A stretch of 64,000 nucleotides of DNA from Sipunculus nudus. Lineage: Eukaryota > Annelida > Sipuncula > Golfingiida > Sipunculidae. This document shows positions 27,641-41,200 of the stretch, in pieces (position 1 is the stretch's first letter; every line of letters begins with the position of its first letter). The position numbers and the translations under genes are program-made. The stretch spans positions 20,498,058-20,562,057 of the forward strand of contig CM049310.1 of the NCBI GenBank assembly GCA_026874595.1. Direction: 5' to 3'. The notes beneath the pieces were generated by a model, which made no database searches, was not told the DNA's origin, and saw nothing but the letters and a program-made list of their open reading frames with translations.

Positions 27641-28534
27641 AAGGGGCCAATCACCTATCAAGCATGTTGAGTTTACATGAAAAATAGCTTCTTCATTTTA
27701 AAATAAATCTGTACCTGCCAAAATATTGCCCTGAAACCGTTTGCTTTCTCCTGTAAACAAATGTAAAAAAAGTGGACCGGGCGCGAAGATAGGTGTCATC
27801 ATAAACATAGTGCGTGGGGCAGTGTGCATCGCTGAGCCAAAATACGAATCAATCAGGAGATGCCCGGTCTGACTTGACCCAAAAAAGGTATTATACATGT
27901 TTCTGCATGCTGAAACACCGCGTGTTGCCCCTCTTAATCGGACCTCCGGTCACGCACCCTTGTTATGATAAACAGACTGTGTTTACCACCATGCAGAGCC
28001 ATAACATGATGATAACAGCCGTATGCGAGGAAATAAGACCGTGTGTTGGGATGGTTTTCCTCGGAAACATTTGTATAAAGCAAACTGAACTGACAGTGTG
28101 AAAGAATAGGCATCATTTAGCTCCTGATTATGTCCCTTTAAAAGTTTGGATAATTTATTTAGAATTATTATGTCATAGAAATTTACATTTTACCATTTCA
28201 TGTTATGGCATGCATATAGACCAGAATATATATGTTATTATGGTTGCCAACAGCTATATCTTTGGAATTAAGGGTAAAGCAACTTTTTATTGTGTGAATG
28301 CATAGTAAGCCGATGTTAGGTATATGGACCCATCTATACATGCTGGACTACACTGTAAATTGTCTTTACATGTATTTTCAATATCCGTGTTTCATTTAAT
28401 GGCCACCCAACATCATACAAAGTATGTCAGTTGATGAACATTAAGCATTCGGGGAAACTCCATATCGTTATAAACATAAATGAATATCCAAAAATATCAA
28501 TATTTCCATTAAAGTCATTTTTTTGCATAATAAA

Positions 28535-28730
28535 AGCACCTGAGAGTTACATAGACAAAACTAGAAGTCTGCATTCTAAGGCATGCAAGCCTCCGCCATA
28601 TGTTTGCTTTGTCTTATTCTGCCCATATTCCCAGGTTCATTCGTGCAAAAGTGACTGCACATTTGTGAATATTCCTTGATTAGCTCCTGAATCCGGGTCA
28701 TATGCCTGATCCAGAACAAAATCTAATCGA
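28535..28730 (+). repeat. Segment duplicated at 31008-31200 (copy 1)
   Basis: Shares AAAACTAGAA..TCTGCAT, CCCATATTCCCAG and CATTTGTGAATATTCCTTGA in the same order with 31008-31200. Each copy precedes a related minisatellite. Confidence 0.75.
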
Positions 28731-29104
28731 TTCTTCCTTGTCCAATTCCGGAAATGCCTTGAAATTTCCATGAGATTTCGTCCATGACTGTGTTAGTTAT
28801 ATATAATCTTGTGAACAAACACACACGTTTATATATACGAAAGGGGATGAACGCATACCCTTCTGACGGAGGCAATAACAGAAGTACCTCTTATTGTCAT
28901 TATGAGCGTAAAAAAGGTCTACTCGTATATGCTACAATTATCTGCCGTGAATTAATATCTGTTATGGACTCCCACTCTCTGTGACAATGTGTTCTGTTAT
29001 ATAAAAGTAAATTAGGAAAAACCCGGTCTGGTGTGCTTTTATACAGCTTCACAAGGATGGCATTATTTAATATAAATTCACTTCATAGCCATGGTCAGCC
29101 ATCG

Positions 29105-30045
29105 ATTATCTAATCGAATCCTGTAAGACCCTCTGATGATCGTATTCTTGTTCGAGCCTGCGATAACTGTATCGATTCTTGTTAAAGCCTTTGATAATCG
29201 TATATGTTTTTGTCAGAGTAGCGATAATCATTTCAATTCTTGTCAGAGTCATTGATAATCATACTGATTCTTGTCAACGTCTTTGATACTCATAATTGAT
29301 TCTTTTCAGAGCCATTGATAATCAAATCGATTCTTGTCAGAGCAATTTATGATCATATCGATTTGATGATCATATCGATTTTTTTTCAGAGCCATTGATT
29401 TCATATCGATTCTTGTCAGAGCTAATTGATAATCAAATCGATTCTTGTCAGAGCCATTGATTTTCATATCGATTCTTGTCAGAGCAATTGATAATCAAAT
29501 CGATTCTTGTCAGAGCAATTGATAATCAAATCGTTTCTTGTCAGAGCAATTGATGATCATATCGAATTAATGATCATATCGATTTTTGTCAGAGCCATTG
29601 TTTTTCATAACGATTCTTGTCAGAGCTAATTTAAAATCAAATTGATTCCTGTCAGAGCAATTGATTTCCAAATCGAATCTTGTCAGAGCTATTGATAATC
29701 AAATCGATTCTTGTGAGAGCAGTGGATGATCATATCGATTCGATGATCATATCGAGTCTTGTCAGAGTTAATTGAAAATCCAATCGATTCTTGTCAGAGC
29801 TATTGATAATAAAATCGATTCTTGTCAGAGTAATTGATTTTCATATCGATTCTCGTCAGAGCCATTGATTTTCATATCGATTCTTTTCAGAGCAATTAAT
29901 AATCATGTTGATTCCTGTCAGAGCCATTGATAATCGTATTGATATTTGTCAGAGCCATTGACAATCGTATTGATTCCTGTCGGAGCCATTGATAATCGTA
30001 TTGATTCTTTTCAGAGCCATTGATAGTCATATCGGTCCTTTTGTA
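29105..30045. repeat. 31-base minisatellite, array 1
   Basis: About 28 degenerate units built from CGATTCTTGTCAGAGC and ATTGATAATCA. Some units have an internal extra GATGATCATATCGA insert. A minus-strand frame through 29896-30096 is a repeat artefact. Confidence 0.93.
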
Positions 30046-31007
30046 CGATAATGCACGTTGAACTAAATTCTCATTGAATATCCCTGAAGCAGGCATAACG
30101 TTGGATAAATAATTTCAAAGCTATTCATTAATTCACATTATTTTTTATCGAATTTTCTACCATACAATGAGTAATTCTTTTGTTTCAGATGCAGGAGCGT
30201 CTCTAGCGTCTAATCCAGATCCCCCTTTTATTTACTGCATGCAACAGCATTCACTCGCAAACATTCGGAAAATGTCTGATCCCATTATATTAAGCGGGAC
30301 AAAAGAGAGCTATGTGAATGTTATCCCGAATGCTAGTGAATAACACGACCGTTGTGTTATGGCTCTTTGTTGGTTGACCATTATTTTAATGGTCTACAAT
30401 GGCACTTGTGTTCATGAAAAAATATGGTCCGTACAAAGATTCATAAATTATTAAAAGAGGTAATTTTTTAGTAAAATATACTCGGTTTCATCCTGAATAT
30501 CCACCTGGGTTTCCCCTTCTGGTATGTGTTCAGCAAACATTCCACAACATTCTAAAATGTATGAACATTCTTAAATGCATCCAGCTAAAAATAAGATGAA
30601 TGCATGGGAGACTTATGGGGCATTGATATAGTAAGAATACGCAACTCATATAGGTGTGTTCCTATTTGCGCTACATCGTGTACAATAGGTTGACGTACAA
30701 CCGAGAATAGAGCCTACGAATCTCAGACGAGAACTCATGCAGATCCCATATGGGCTATGCAGACCCCCCATCTCTTGTACACCAGGCGAATTCCACGTGG
30801 ATAATTAAATTCTTAGAGTCGATATAAATGGATTTTCTTGAAATCAAAATTTAGTATATAGAGTTAACTATTCCCGCCAAATCGATGTCCAATATATTTT
30901 ATTCCAACATTACCCGTGTACCATGAGTAGACCTTCTGTTTGTCGAATCACAAAAAAGTCCCAGTAGTTCAGTATAAAATCTAGACTGATATAACAATAA
31001 AATATAA

Positions 31008-31200
31008 AACAATACAAAAACTAGAAATCTGCATGATAAGGAATTAAATCCTCAGCTCTGTGTTTCCATTCACTTATTCGACCCATATTCCCAGTTTCAG
31101 TCGAACATAAGTGACTGTGCATTTGTGAATATTCCTTGATATCATGTTCCATGAAACCGGCTCATATGCCGGATGCACCCAAAAAAAAATCTAATAGGTA
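31008..31200 (+). repeat. Segment duplicated from or to 28535-28730 (copy 2)
   Basis: Diverged but collinear with copy 1, and directly followed by minisatellite array 2. Confidence 0.75.
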
Positions 31201-31227
31201 TGATGTTCTATTTTATGAAAATTGTAC

Positions 31228-31860
31228 TTGATATCGATTCTTGTCAGAGTTATCGTAAATCGTTTTGATTCTTGTCAGAGTTATCGTAAATCGTATTGAT
31301 TCTTATCATAGTTATCATAAATCGTATTGATTCTAGTCAGAGTCATCGTAAATCGTATTGATTCTTGTCAGAGTTATCGTAAATCGTATTGATTCTTGTC
31401 AGAGAGATGTCAATTGTATAGCTATTTCTAAGAGTAATCGTGAATCATATAGATACTTCTCAGAGTAATCGTCATTTGTATTGAATATTGTCTGTGTTAT
31501 CGTAAATTGTATTAATTCTTGTCAGAGTTATCGTAACTCGTTTTGATTCTTCTCAAGGTTATCGTAAATCGGATTGATTCTTCTCAGGGTTATCGTAAAT
31601 CATATTGATTCTTCTCAAAGTAATCGTCATTTTTATTGTTTTTGGTCAATGTTAGGCTATCGTAAATCGTGTACATTCTTGTCAGAGTTATCGTAAATGG
31701 TATCGATTTTTGGCAAAGTTATCGAAAATTGTATTGATTCTTTTTAGAGTAATCGTAAATCGTATAAATTCTTGTTAAGTTTATCGCAAATTGTATTAAT
31801 TCTTGATAGAGTTACAGCAAATCGTAGGCATGGCTTCTTGTCAGAGCTATCCATATTCGT
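31228..31860. repeat. 31-base minisatellite, array 2
   Basis: About 20 units of ATTGATTCTTGTCAGAGTTA plus TCGTAAATCGT. Shares ATTCTTGTCAGAG with array 1 but differs in the other half of the unit. Confidence 0.92.
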
Positions 31861-34300
31861 ATCTGTTCTTTTGTAGGATATAGATAATCAACATATCGCT
31901 CCAAATATGCCCTATAATTAGAGATAATAATTATAGTTATACTGCGGCCCTCCAGACCTGCTTGCAGTGAACAAAACATCAAGTAACATCGTTTTGCATG
32001 GAATAAGGCGGATAAATTAGTGCTGGAACTATCAGGGATAACAATGATAAAATATCAAGCCACGCCAACAGCTATAAGTGAACTGTGGTCTGCTTCATGG
32101 GCAATATACCTGGCATTCTCATTACAGAATAACAACACATATCGATATACAATTTTACGGGACTAGTTGAAATCAAGCCCTTATCATGCAGTTTAACGAT
32201 CTCATAAGGATAGTTTACAGAATCTCTTTCTATGTGATTTTAACATATAATCATTTTTGTTAATCTTTTACAGATTGACCGCAAAGTTTAGCTGACGTAA
32301 TCACTAGACGAAACCAATAATACTGCACCCATGCAGGTTGTCAGTTTCCAAATTCCAAACCCATCTTGCCGATAAAATGTAAATATTTAGAAATCATTTA
32401 GGGCAGCTGCCCTTCAACCATCCAAACACAAAACTGCATGAACATGCACATGTCAGCATCATGTTTGATTTTGCAGTCTGGCCCTGTATGTGCCTGTTCG
32501 ACATGCATATATGTGTTTAACGTTATCATCCAGAAATCAGCCCAGCATCGTAAATAGGCATATTAGCACATGGTTGAGAATAGCGAAACGTTATGTTTCA
32601 AGGTCCAGAAACTCATCACTATGGCATATGCAGTCTTATTTTGAACTTCATGTCTTCAATGAAGTATGTGCGACATATATTTCATGACTCATTAAATAGG
32701 ATAGAAATGAACATAAATTAACTTTATTATTTCCATACAAAGATAACTTTGTATGATAATGAAAATATATGCAGGCTCTGTACTCAATAAATCATCGAAC
32801 ATCTTATATCTTGTCCACATATGTGTTTGATACTTCATTATTAAATATATAAAAGTTTTAGCGCAAACAGGCCCATACATCATTTCACACGTTTCATATT
32901 CAAACTTTAAGGAGACGTTTTTTGTTCTTCTCATGTAAACTATTTCATCATTAAGGTAATTTCGTCTGACATGCCGCCAGATGTCCTTGTTGAATGCATT
33001 TGGATTACTTTGGCAGGCCCTTTAATATTATAAACACGTGGTGAAAAGAAAAATAATAAAAAATCTGTGTGTGATGGGATCCTATATTTTTAAAACGTTC
33101 AACAGATTATCTTTAGTAAATGGACGTCAGATATCAGAATAGGCCCTATGAGATATATAAACCTGTATAGGGGAAACATCTCAGACCTGTCATAAAGTTC
33201 TGGCAAAAGCAGGCTAGAGATCCATAATGCGTTCTTTGTCACTTTTTTTATGGGTTCGGAACAAGCTATGGTTTGCCTTGCAAGCACAAAATGATACGTT
33301 TTAAATTTTAAAATATTCTCTTTCTGTAATGAGCTTGATCGTATATTCCTTCGCATTTCAAACGCTAGTTTCGAGGCATTTAGTGTCCTCCGATCGACAA
33401 GTCATCTGGTTATATCTGTTTCATACAAACAAGCATACTATCGTGCGTGACAACAATACATGGGCACCGCAAAGCGGAGCATCCCCTCGCACGGGAGCTT
33501 AATTATACTGGGTGTATTACACAGTGGGTGTAATGGGTCATGATTCAGAGCGCCATCTATCGTTTACTGAAGAAACGAGACCGTATTTATGTTATTTCTA
33601 TATTATTTAAAAGGCAATGAGACGCTCCTTCTGAATGGACATAGGCTGGTTGAGCCGCTGCCACACAATGGATTCTGCCGTGTAGAAATCTGATCTGTTG
33701 GCCAATAACAATCACTGGGCAGCAACGCAAAACACGAATGGATACGGAGTATTTTTCTGAAAAGTTGATAAATCTTTTGGTCAATAAAAATTCAAGGTCA
33801 TTTAATATGTGTTAGTGAAAAAAGTTTACCCCTTTAGTCCCTTTATATTATCCATGTCTAAAAGTCTCTTATTTGGACTTACGTATAGGTCTTTAGAATA
33901 TTTCAAGCGACATTATATTTATATATCTCTCCTCTACAAATTGTACTGGCTCATAGATAGGCCTACAACATTTGATAATAAGGCCATTTATTTAATAAAA
34001 TTTTAAACAGATCATGCCAACAGACCGTGCAGCCTCAGTACCATGATTTGACGTATATTTTATAAAAAAAAATCACTTTTTTTCACATAGATAATAACGT
34101 TTAGAAAACACAGCTGAACACTCTTAAAAAATACCGGGATCATTCAGCATGATTAAGATCCATATTTTCTTATTCAATCGTTACCCCCTGTCAGTGTTAC
34201 TATTCGTTTTTTTGGCTGGCTGTTTGCCTGAATGTTATCAGGATTACAAAAAAACGTAATGAGTCGATTCGACGAAACATGGAGGGATTGCAGTTGGGCA
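31861..34300. other. Intergenic, no gene seen
   Basis: AT-rich sequence without splice-supported exons or recognised repeats on either strand. Confidence 0.5.
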
Positions 34301-34315
34301 AGGGAAATAAATTTG

Positions 34316-34425
34316 GTACCTTATCAATCGAGACACACGGTCAGTCACAAATTAATCGAGACGTACGGTCAGCCACGATTAAATCGAGACACCCGGTCAG
34401 CCAAGAATCAATCGAGGCACACTTC
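34316..34425. repeat. Short minisatellite, about 33-base units
   Basis: Three to four units of ATCGAGACACACGGTCAG with variants; a related unit appears again near 34675-34725 after a G-run. Confidence 0.8.
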
Positions 34426-34729
34426 TCTATCTCCTAAAACTGAGTGCTGTTGATTCCTTCATATAAATCACCTGTGTGGAAAAGCTCTCCAAACAATATT
34501 CTAGCTGGTTTAACGGCACATATACATACAGAGACATATGGCCTCTAAACAAGTGTAAAATATATGTCCTGTACATGCATGATTAAAAGTGGGAGCACCT
34601 CTTAAAAAAAAAATAGAATAATATACGAAAAAGAAAAGAATCCAGGCGATTGCCACTATGGGGGGGGGGGGGGGTCGATTGTTAATAGAGACGCACGGTC
34701 ATCCATAGATTAATCGATTAGAGCTCTCC

Positions 34730-36300
34730 AATAAAATATTCCGGTTTCGGGCAGATACATATATTATCATCCATGGCCCCTGAACACGTGTATACAACCT
34801 CCGGAGTGTCATGATTAAGAATGCGTCGATCCTCTTTTTCTTCCAAAACAAAACACAAACCCTGGGAAAATATAATAATATACGCTTAATACCGAAACGC
34901 AGCGAAGCATTTTACGCATATGGTGTCGTTTTCTTCCCTACACCAATGCATGCGCGAGTAATATAGGCCTATATAACGCTTGCAATAGCAGTTCCGACGC
35001 ACATTCCCGTGCCAAGGTTCTGAGCTCCCCTGTTAATATAAGACCCTATAGCTGGATCCGCTCCTACCATAGATTCCATATAGAATTTATTGAGTAAATA
35101 CAATTCTAATCTTTTTAAAGGAAGACCTATTTAATTACAGTCATGCAAGGCCCCATGTAAGATCTGTATATATATATGTTTGAATTGACTTTTTTTCATC
35201 TGAGACAATTTTATTTGTTGATGGGCGCTTCGTTGCCTTCTGTCCCATGCACCCCACATCCACCCGCAATTGGTTTCTGGTCACAAGCAAACCAACCCGT
35301 TTAAAAAAAATCACGTTAACTTTTGCTCATTTCACAGGTCATGACGTGACGTCATGGAGCAAAAAAAAAAAAAAAACCGCGGTGGTCTGATTCTCATGTA
35401 CTTTGCAGCATCTTATGTAAACACAAAGCTACATGTTTACCTTGACCTGAAAAAAGGACTTGACATAGAGCTAGACTCCTTCAGAAGTCGCAGTAAATCA
35501 GTGTTAAAGTTGCGTTTATACTTGGCGCGAGGAATATGAAATATACGGACTGCGGCAGCAGAACGCAGGCCCGCTAAAGTTAAATGGCCGAAAAAAAAGT
35601 AAGGGCTCAGGAAAAAAGAGCAGACTTCTTTGAAATATATCGAAGCATATATATATATCGTTCCAAAAGTCAGAAACATACATCCCAATGCATGAAGATA
35701 AGGGTATTTTCCACTTGTTTTGAAACATGCTGGTCTCCTCAAAAACAGGCAGTGAATCATGGTGACGTAATATACCACGTATTTAGTAACACCTTTTTAC
35801 TGATATGCACATATACCAACTCTGGCATTTACGTTTATTGTTTAGATTGTAGAATTATACATGTATACTTACTTTGAGCGTGACAGGTTGTACCCAAACA
35901 AGCCATTTGTAAGTGCAATAATCTGTAGAGTATTGAATACTTACATATAAAAAATTCAAGATTTAATAAATAGTATGGCAAAACAAGCCTTAAGTAAGCG
36001 CAAGATTTTATAAATAGTTAGGAAAGTAATATTGGTTAATGATCTCTCTGTCACAGAGACAGAGAGAAAAAAAGAGATATAGTGTTAATTAAACAATGTA
36101 AAACTTCAAGTAAAGATACTCACAATCGAGTAAAATTATAAAAATATAATATTTATTCACATAATTTCTCTCGGCACATGATTTGTCAAATATACATATC
36201 AATAACATGTGCTTTGTTAAGTTATTTTGTGCAATATACACTGTTATAAAATATAATTTAGCAAACAATGTTGTACAATATACACAGGTACATTGAAATT
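34730..36300. other. Intergenic, no gene supported
   Basis: Includes a perfect CRE palindrome TGACGTCA at 35347-35354 and a GC-richer patch at 35520-35600. Frames overlapping these have no family match. Confidence 0.45.
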
Positions 36301-36319
36301 GAGAATATTTGTTTATATG

Positions 36320-36930
36320 TTTACCCAGGTAAAAAAAAATACTGCAGTAAAACTGCAGAAATATATTACAGTATATTACTGTAATATAGCAGTGTTTTTG
36401 CGGGAGCAGCATATTTACTGCAGTAGTTTGGTAATGCAGAAATACTGTAAAACTGCAGAAAAATACTGAAGTATATTACTGTAATATAGCAGTGTTATTG
36501 CTGAAGCAGTATATATACTGCAGTATTAGGGGAAAAAGTACTGCAGTATTCGGTGAAAAAAATACTGCAGTAAAACTGCAGAATACAGCAGTGTTTTTGC
36601 GGGAGCAGTATATTTACTGCAGTGTGAGGTGAAAAGTAGTGCGGTATTTGGTGGAAAATTCTGCAGTAAAAATGCAGCAAAATAATGCAGTATATATACT
36701 GCTCCCGCAAAAACACTGCAGCAAACAGAATAAATAACCTGCAATATTTTCTGCAGTTGTACTGCAGTATTCTGCAATATACCATATATATGCACTGCAG
36801 TACAATACTGCAGTACAAATACTGTAGTATATATGCTACACATACTGTAGTGCAATATTACAGTCCAGTACTTCAGTGGTACAAATACCACACACACTGC
36901 AGTATACAATTATGCAGTACAATAGCATTA
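36320..36930. repeat. CTGCAG-rich inverted-repeat cluster
   Basis: Made of TACTGCAGTA-type words in both orientations. Arms GCAGTGTTTTTGCGGGAGCA onward (36588-36622) and its reverse complement (36685-36719) match at 33 of 35 bases with a 62-base spacer. Further left-arm copies occur near 36389 and 36488. Six long frames in this block are by-products of the repeat. Confidence 0.9.
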
Positions 36931-38165
36931 TAATACAAAAATCATAAATGTGTTTCTCTTTATTGATGGGGACATAGTATAAAGGGTATCATTTTTCCCC
37001 CTCACATTTTAAAACATAAAACGCATATACTGTAAAGAGACATGTACGTGTTCAAAAAAATATAAACCAAATTTATCAAAAGAAACCCCTTATCAAGGCA
37101 TGCTTTCAATTTAAAATAAAAAAGGTCGAATGAAGAACACATGCAATAAATGAACGTTACATAAGAGTGGGTTGCCTCCATTTTTAAAACAGGTTATGCT
37201 TATTTAATCTTTAATCATGATAAACATACATTTCCGAAATACATCCGCCAGTAGGCGTGTTCAAGCTTTAAGAATGCTCATCAAACAGTACTGTTTTGAG
37301 ACCACACCCATGTGGTAGGTTCAATGTCCGTTTGTTTTTCCAAACCTGTTATCTTGCCATGAACGCCATGTCTCATGCAGATAACCTAACATGTTCAGTA
37401 AAGCAGTCTAAAAAAGAAGAAAAATTATCATTGAACATGGAACAGGATTGTTACCCTAAATATCCGATTTTGGTTCCGTCATCCTTCGATAGATGGCGCT
37501 TTGATCTGGCGAACCTTCAAGAGTGCGCTGCCGTAAAGAAAACGAGAAGCGTGGAGGGTCTCTGTGGGTCTTATCATCGGATGTACACCTTTGCCTCACA
37601 GAAAAACAATTAATATACAATTTGAGGAGAATTGCACAGAATGTGCTTATGTAACACACCAACAAATCATTAATACCATTAAATTAAATATTAAAAAAAC
37701 AAATTAAAACTATGAGTGGACAGACACACAACAATCAACATTTAAAAACTCTCAGTCCTGACATGAGGAGCATACAGCAAGTGTTGGACGGGGCGGATTC
37801 TGAAATCACACGGGAGTCACTATGTTCTCCGTCAGCGCATTGCAATGGTGCTCACTTTATCTCGTATGCTGGATACAACAGAATCTTTGTTGTTTGTTAG
37901 CTAGGTTTGTGCCTCTGTTGTCCATAACGGTCCATCCTCCATTCACTCGAGATTCTGGTATTAGCATAAAGTCGATCAAACACATGATCTTCTTCACCAC
38001 ACTCTCGCGTGATCATCCACGATTCTCAAGATATCGACGATCTCTGGATCAAATATCACAATGTCACTCTAACCTGGAGACATGAAAAGGATGAAATGTT
38101 CAGTCTGGAACATTATCTAGACTCAAGACACCAAGCTAACACGTGGTCGTTGTCTTGGTGATCAT
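36931..38165. other. Region downstream of the patatin-EF gene
   Basis: Should include its 3' UTR. A GC-richer stretch at 37290-37610 is open for 105 codons on the plus strand (MRPHPCGRFNVRL at the start) but shows no domain and no splice support. I see no assured polyadenylation signal. Confidence 0.4.
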
Positions 38166-38169
38166 GCGT

Positions 38170-38280
38170 CTACCTCTGGCTGCCCATTGAAATGACGGAG
38201 CCCATAATTAACTTATCCTCGCCCTCCTTTGAACGGTGAACATATTCTCTGAGGTACTCGATGGTAGCAACTTCTGATTT
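38170..38280 (-). CDS. Patatin-EF gene, last coding exon and stop
   Basis: Thirty-six codons from KSEVATIEYLREYV to ISMGSQR, then TAG at 38172-38170. The frame agrees with all upstream exons. The 3' UTR lies leftward; I see no certain polyadenylation signal close by. Confidence 0.87.
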   Translation of the reverse strand, partial: KSEVATIEYLREYVHRSKEGEDKLIMGSVISMGSQR

Positions 38281-41200
38281 CTACGAAGACAATAATAAAT
38301 TATTATTCTAATTAAATAAAATCAAATAAAGAGTGCTTTGTATGACCCGTGCAATAAAAGCACAAGATGGAGTAACAAATAATGGAAAGTGGTAGTTAGT
38401 ATTTTCCTGAATACTTTATTTCCTTTTATCAGTGCCGTCTATTATTATATGCATTGAATACAATATGTTTCTAGATAGAATCATTGAATCATTTTGTCTT
38501 TCTTCAAATATATAATACAGTTGAATTATAAACATGAGGGTATGATTTTACACTCTAATGGAAAAAAGCCTGATTCAATTAACGAGAGAAATAAAATTTC
38601 TAACACTAATATACCTGACTATGTTAATAAGCCCTCGTGGTATTACACTAAATATCAATTATTTCCATTTTAAAGTATCGTGACACTTTACTGCATATCA
38701 AATACAAATAAAAATGTATATATATATATAGTATATATATATATATTTATATATATATATAATATATCGTAGATTTAAAGAGATATCACAACATAATAAA
38801 AAGCATAATTAAAAAAAATGAAACGTAAGTTGTTTCATAATTTTCCAAATTCTGGGGACTCGCTCTCCGACTATATCAATCGATTGGGCTTGATTAGTAG
38901 TTTAACTTAGGGTGCAGAACAAAGTCTATTACCACCTTCAACTCGTGCAGAGTTAAATTCTAATTTCTGCAGAAATTATTATGCCAACATAAAAATTATA
39001 GATAAACCTTTCTGTACTTACTATTGTGATATACTCCTTATCTGCGTCTTCGAGATCGAAGTCCGTGGTCTGAATATAATCTGTATGAACCCCAATGGTC
39101 CGATAGGCGTCACTCCTCTGAAGAAAAATAAATTATGAAAGAAGATGCATGACAAAAGGGACTCTTTTGTTATTTGATATATAACAGGTACGATCTTTCT
39201 TTGTCAACATAACGGACCTGAACACTTAGTGTCAGTCTTTGCCAGTAGATGCCGCTTGTGTGATAAAACGGTCCATTTACTGAAGTGAAACATTGCTTAC
39301 TATATTGTGAAATAATGTCGATTTGATTAAGAAATTGAATACCACAACCTGATCACTGGAGTCATATAAATAAGCGTTAAATATTTCATAAACCGCGAGA
39401 TTTCCTAAATTTAGTGTTTGCCGCAAGTCTTTTATCGCCATATATACATGGATGTGAATCAGCTAATACATGCCTGCACCCAGCCGGTTTGTATTTGTTG
39501 GAGCAGTCAGTTTTACATAAACTCACCTTCAATGTGAACTTTTTTATCGTCATCTCCATTGTGTCGAGCAACGCTGCACTAAAATCAGCAAAGTTCTTCA
39601 GTTTTCTTGGAGTTGCGCTACCTTCAATTGCTTCTCGGAAAGCCAGTCCTTTTCTGTCCATGAATCTGACGAATTCATTGTAGCTCACCTTGATGTAGAA
39701 AAAAAAGAAATAATAGAAACCAAAAATATACAGAAAAGCAATCCAATTACAAGTTTTAACTGTGAAAGGTGAATCCAGGATGCAGTATAACGTATAATTG
39801 GTGTTCGGAAACGTTTGAAACTATAAGAATTCAATGAAGGGTTCAGCAAAACATAGTAAAAAATAAACGGTCGTTTACTAGGTCATTCACTATCATTAAA
39901 AAATGTCACTTTAAAACAACTTTGAACGCTCTTATCCCCCGGTGGAACTGCATGATGTCTAAATATCTTATTATCCCGGAGGATAAAAAATATGTATCGA
40001 AAAGGGAGTTCAGTGATCATTCTTAAATTAATGACATTATACTCACCTCGCCGTCGCCGTTCTCATCCATTAATGAAAAGTCTTTTTCATCTGCGAAGTC
40101 TTTTCCGAAAAGAAGTTTGAGATGGTCCGTGGAAACCTGCCCAATAAGAAAACATTCAAAATTTAATGGTTTAGCTTCACGGAACATCGTAAGCAGCCTC
40201 AATATACATGCATATATGTGTACGGTTTACATGTTTAAAAAATAATTTTACGTCTACGCACTCGTAATAAATGAAAATAAAGAAATTATATAAACAGCAT
40301 TTGATTAACTGGGTTTCATATTTTTTACGAAAAAATATAAAAAACAGTATGTTGTGTTTCGTCAATTCTGCAAAAATATCCCGGAGCTGTCATAGTTATA
40401 TTACTCAGCTGGTTAAGCGCGTAGATACCATTGACTGGGCCACCATTTGATCCCTCGTTGTATGCACATATCTCCTTTATAAGATATATGTAAACCATGT
40501 ATACATTCTGTTTAACATCGACACTCCCAGTCTAACCTTTAGATATTTTTTTATTCTATACATAATACATATCTCACAATTACTTCAGTTGCATGTTTTT
40601 TATACCTTCTTCACGGCCATCTGGAACTCGTCTAGTGAGATAGCTCCGTCCCTGTTGATGTCAGAGTCTTGTAATGCTGTCCAGAAGCTAGTAGCGGCGT
40701 TCAGTATGTTGTCCCTCTGTTCAAGCTGTAGCAGCTGACGGTCGCACTGTTTCCCGCGTTCCCTGTAAAAAAAAATCACGTGGCTTGGTTACGTCATGGG
40801 TCTCATATCGAGGAACATGCAATTCTAACCTTGAATAATTACCTGTATGTAAATGTGTATTATAGATATACATTCATGTATATGTATGCATCCTGTTGTT
40901 GTAGAAATGGCTTTATAGGTCGTTCTCTTGCATAATAACCCCTCAAACAGATATTTTCGAGCAACTGTGGTCAGGTCAATTTATTACCACGTGCATTTGT
41001 TCTGTGATGGGCCCTTGTTTGATTGGCTAATGGACAGTATTAAGAACTGACTTAAATATTGCGATAAATGTTGTATCTATTCATTCCTGAAATACGGTGC
41101 TGACAGTGTTTGAATTACTAAGCTTAATAATGTCATTGTGGTAATACAAATTAAAGTGCTTCAATATTTAGGAATTTTAAAAGGTTTTTATATGTGGTAC

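Larger units (their letters stand above)
22741..28530. other. Intergenic DNA upstream of PBX, microsatellite-rich
   Basis: Contains the repeats listed separately, plus a GC-richer patch at 26190-26620 with recurring CGGACTACAGT and ACCGGTTTA words that may be a MITE. Polypurine/polypyrimidine frames at 24.0-24.4 kb are artefacts of C and G runs. No gene supported. Confidence 0.5.

Noticed and set aside
29105-31860. CRISPR-like array of 31-base repeats
   Set aside because: Repeats are degenerate, contiguous and without unique spacers, and the DNA is eukaryotic; it is a minisatellite.
36089-36933. Cys/Tyr-rich frames over 100 codons on both strands
   Set aside because: Translation of CTGCAGTA repeats in all phases; no coding signature.
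37296-37613. 105-codon plus-strand frame as a gene
   Set aside because: No family features, no splice or promoter support, and it probably overlaps the 3' UTR side of the phospholipase gene.
40396-40465. A functional tRNA gene
   Set aside because: Only box A is convincing; no acceptor stem or anticodon arm can be drawn.
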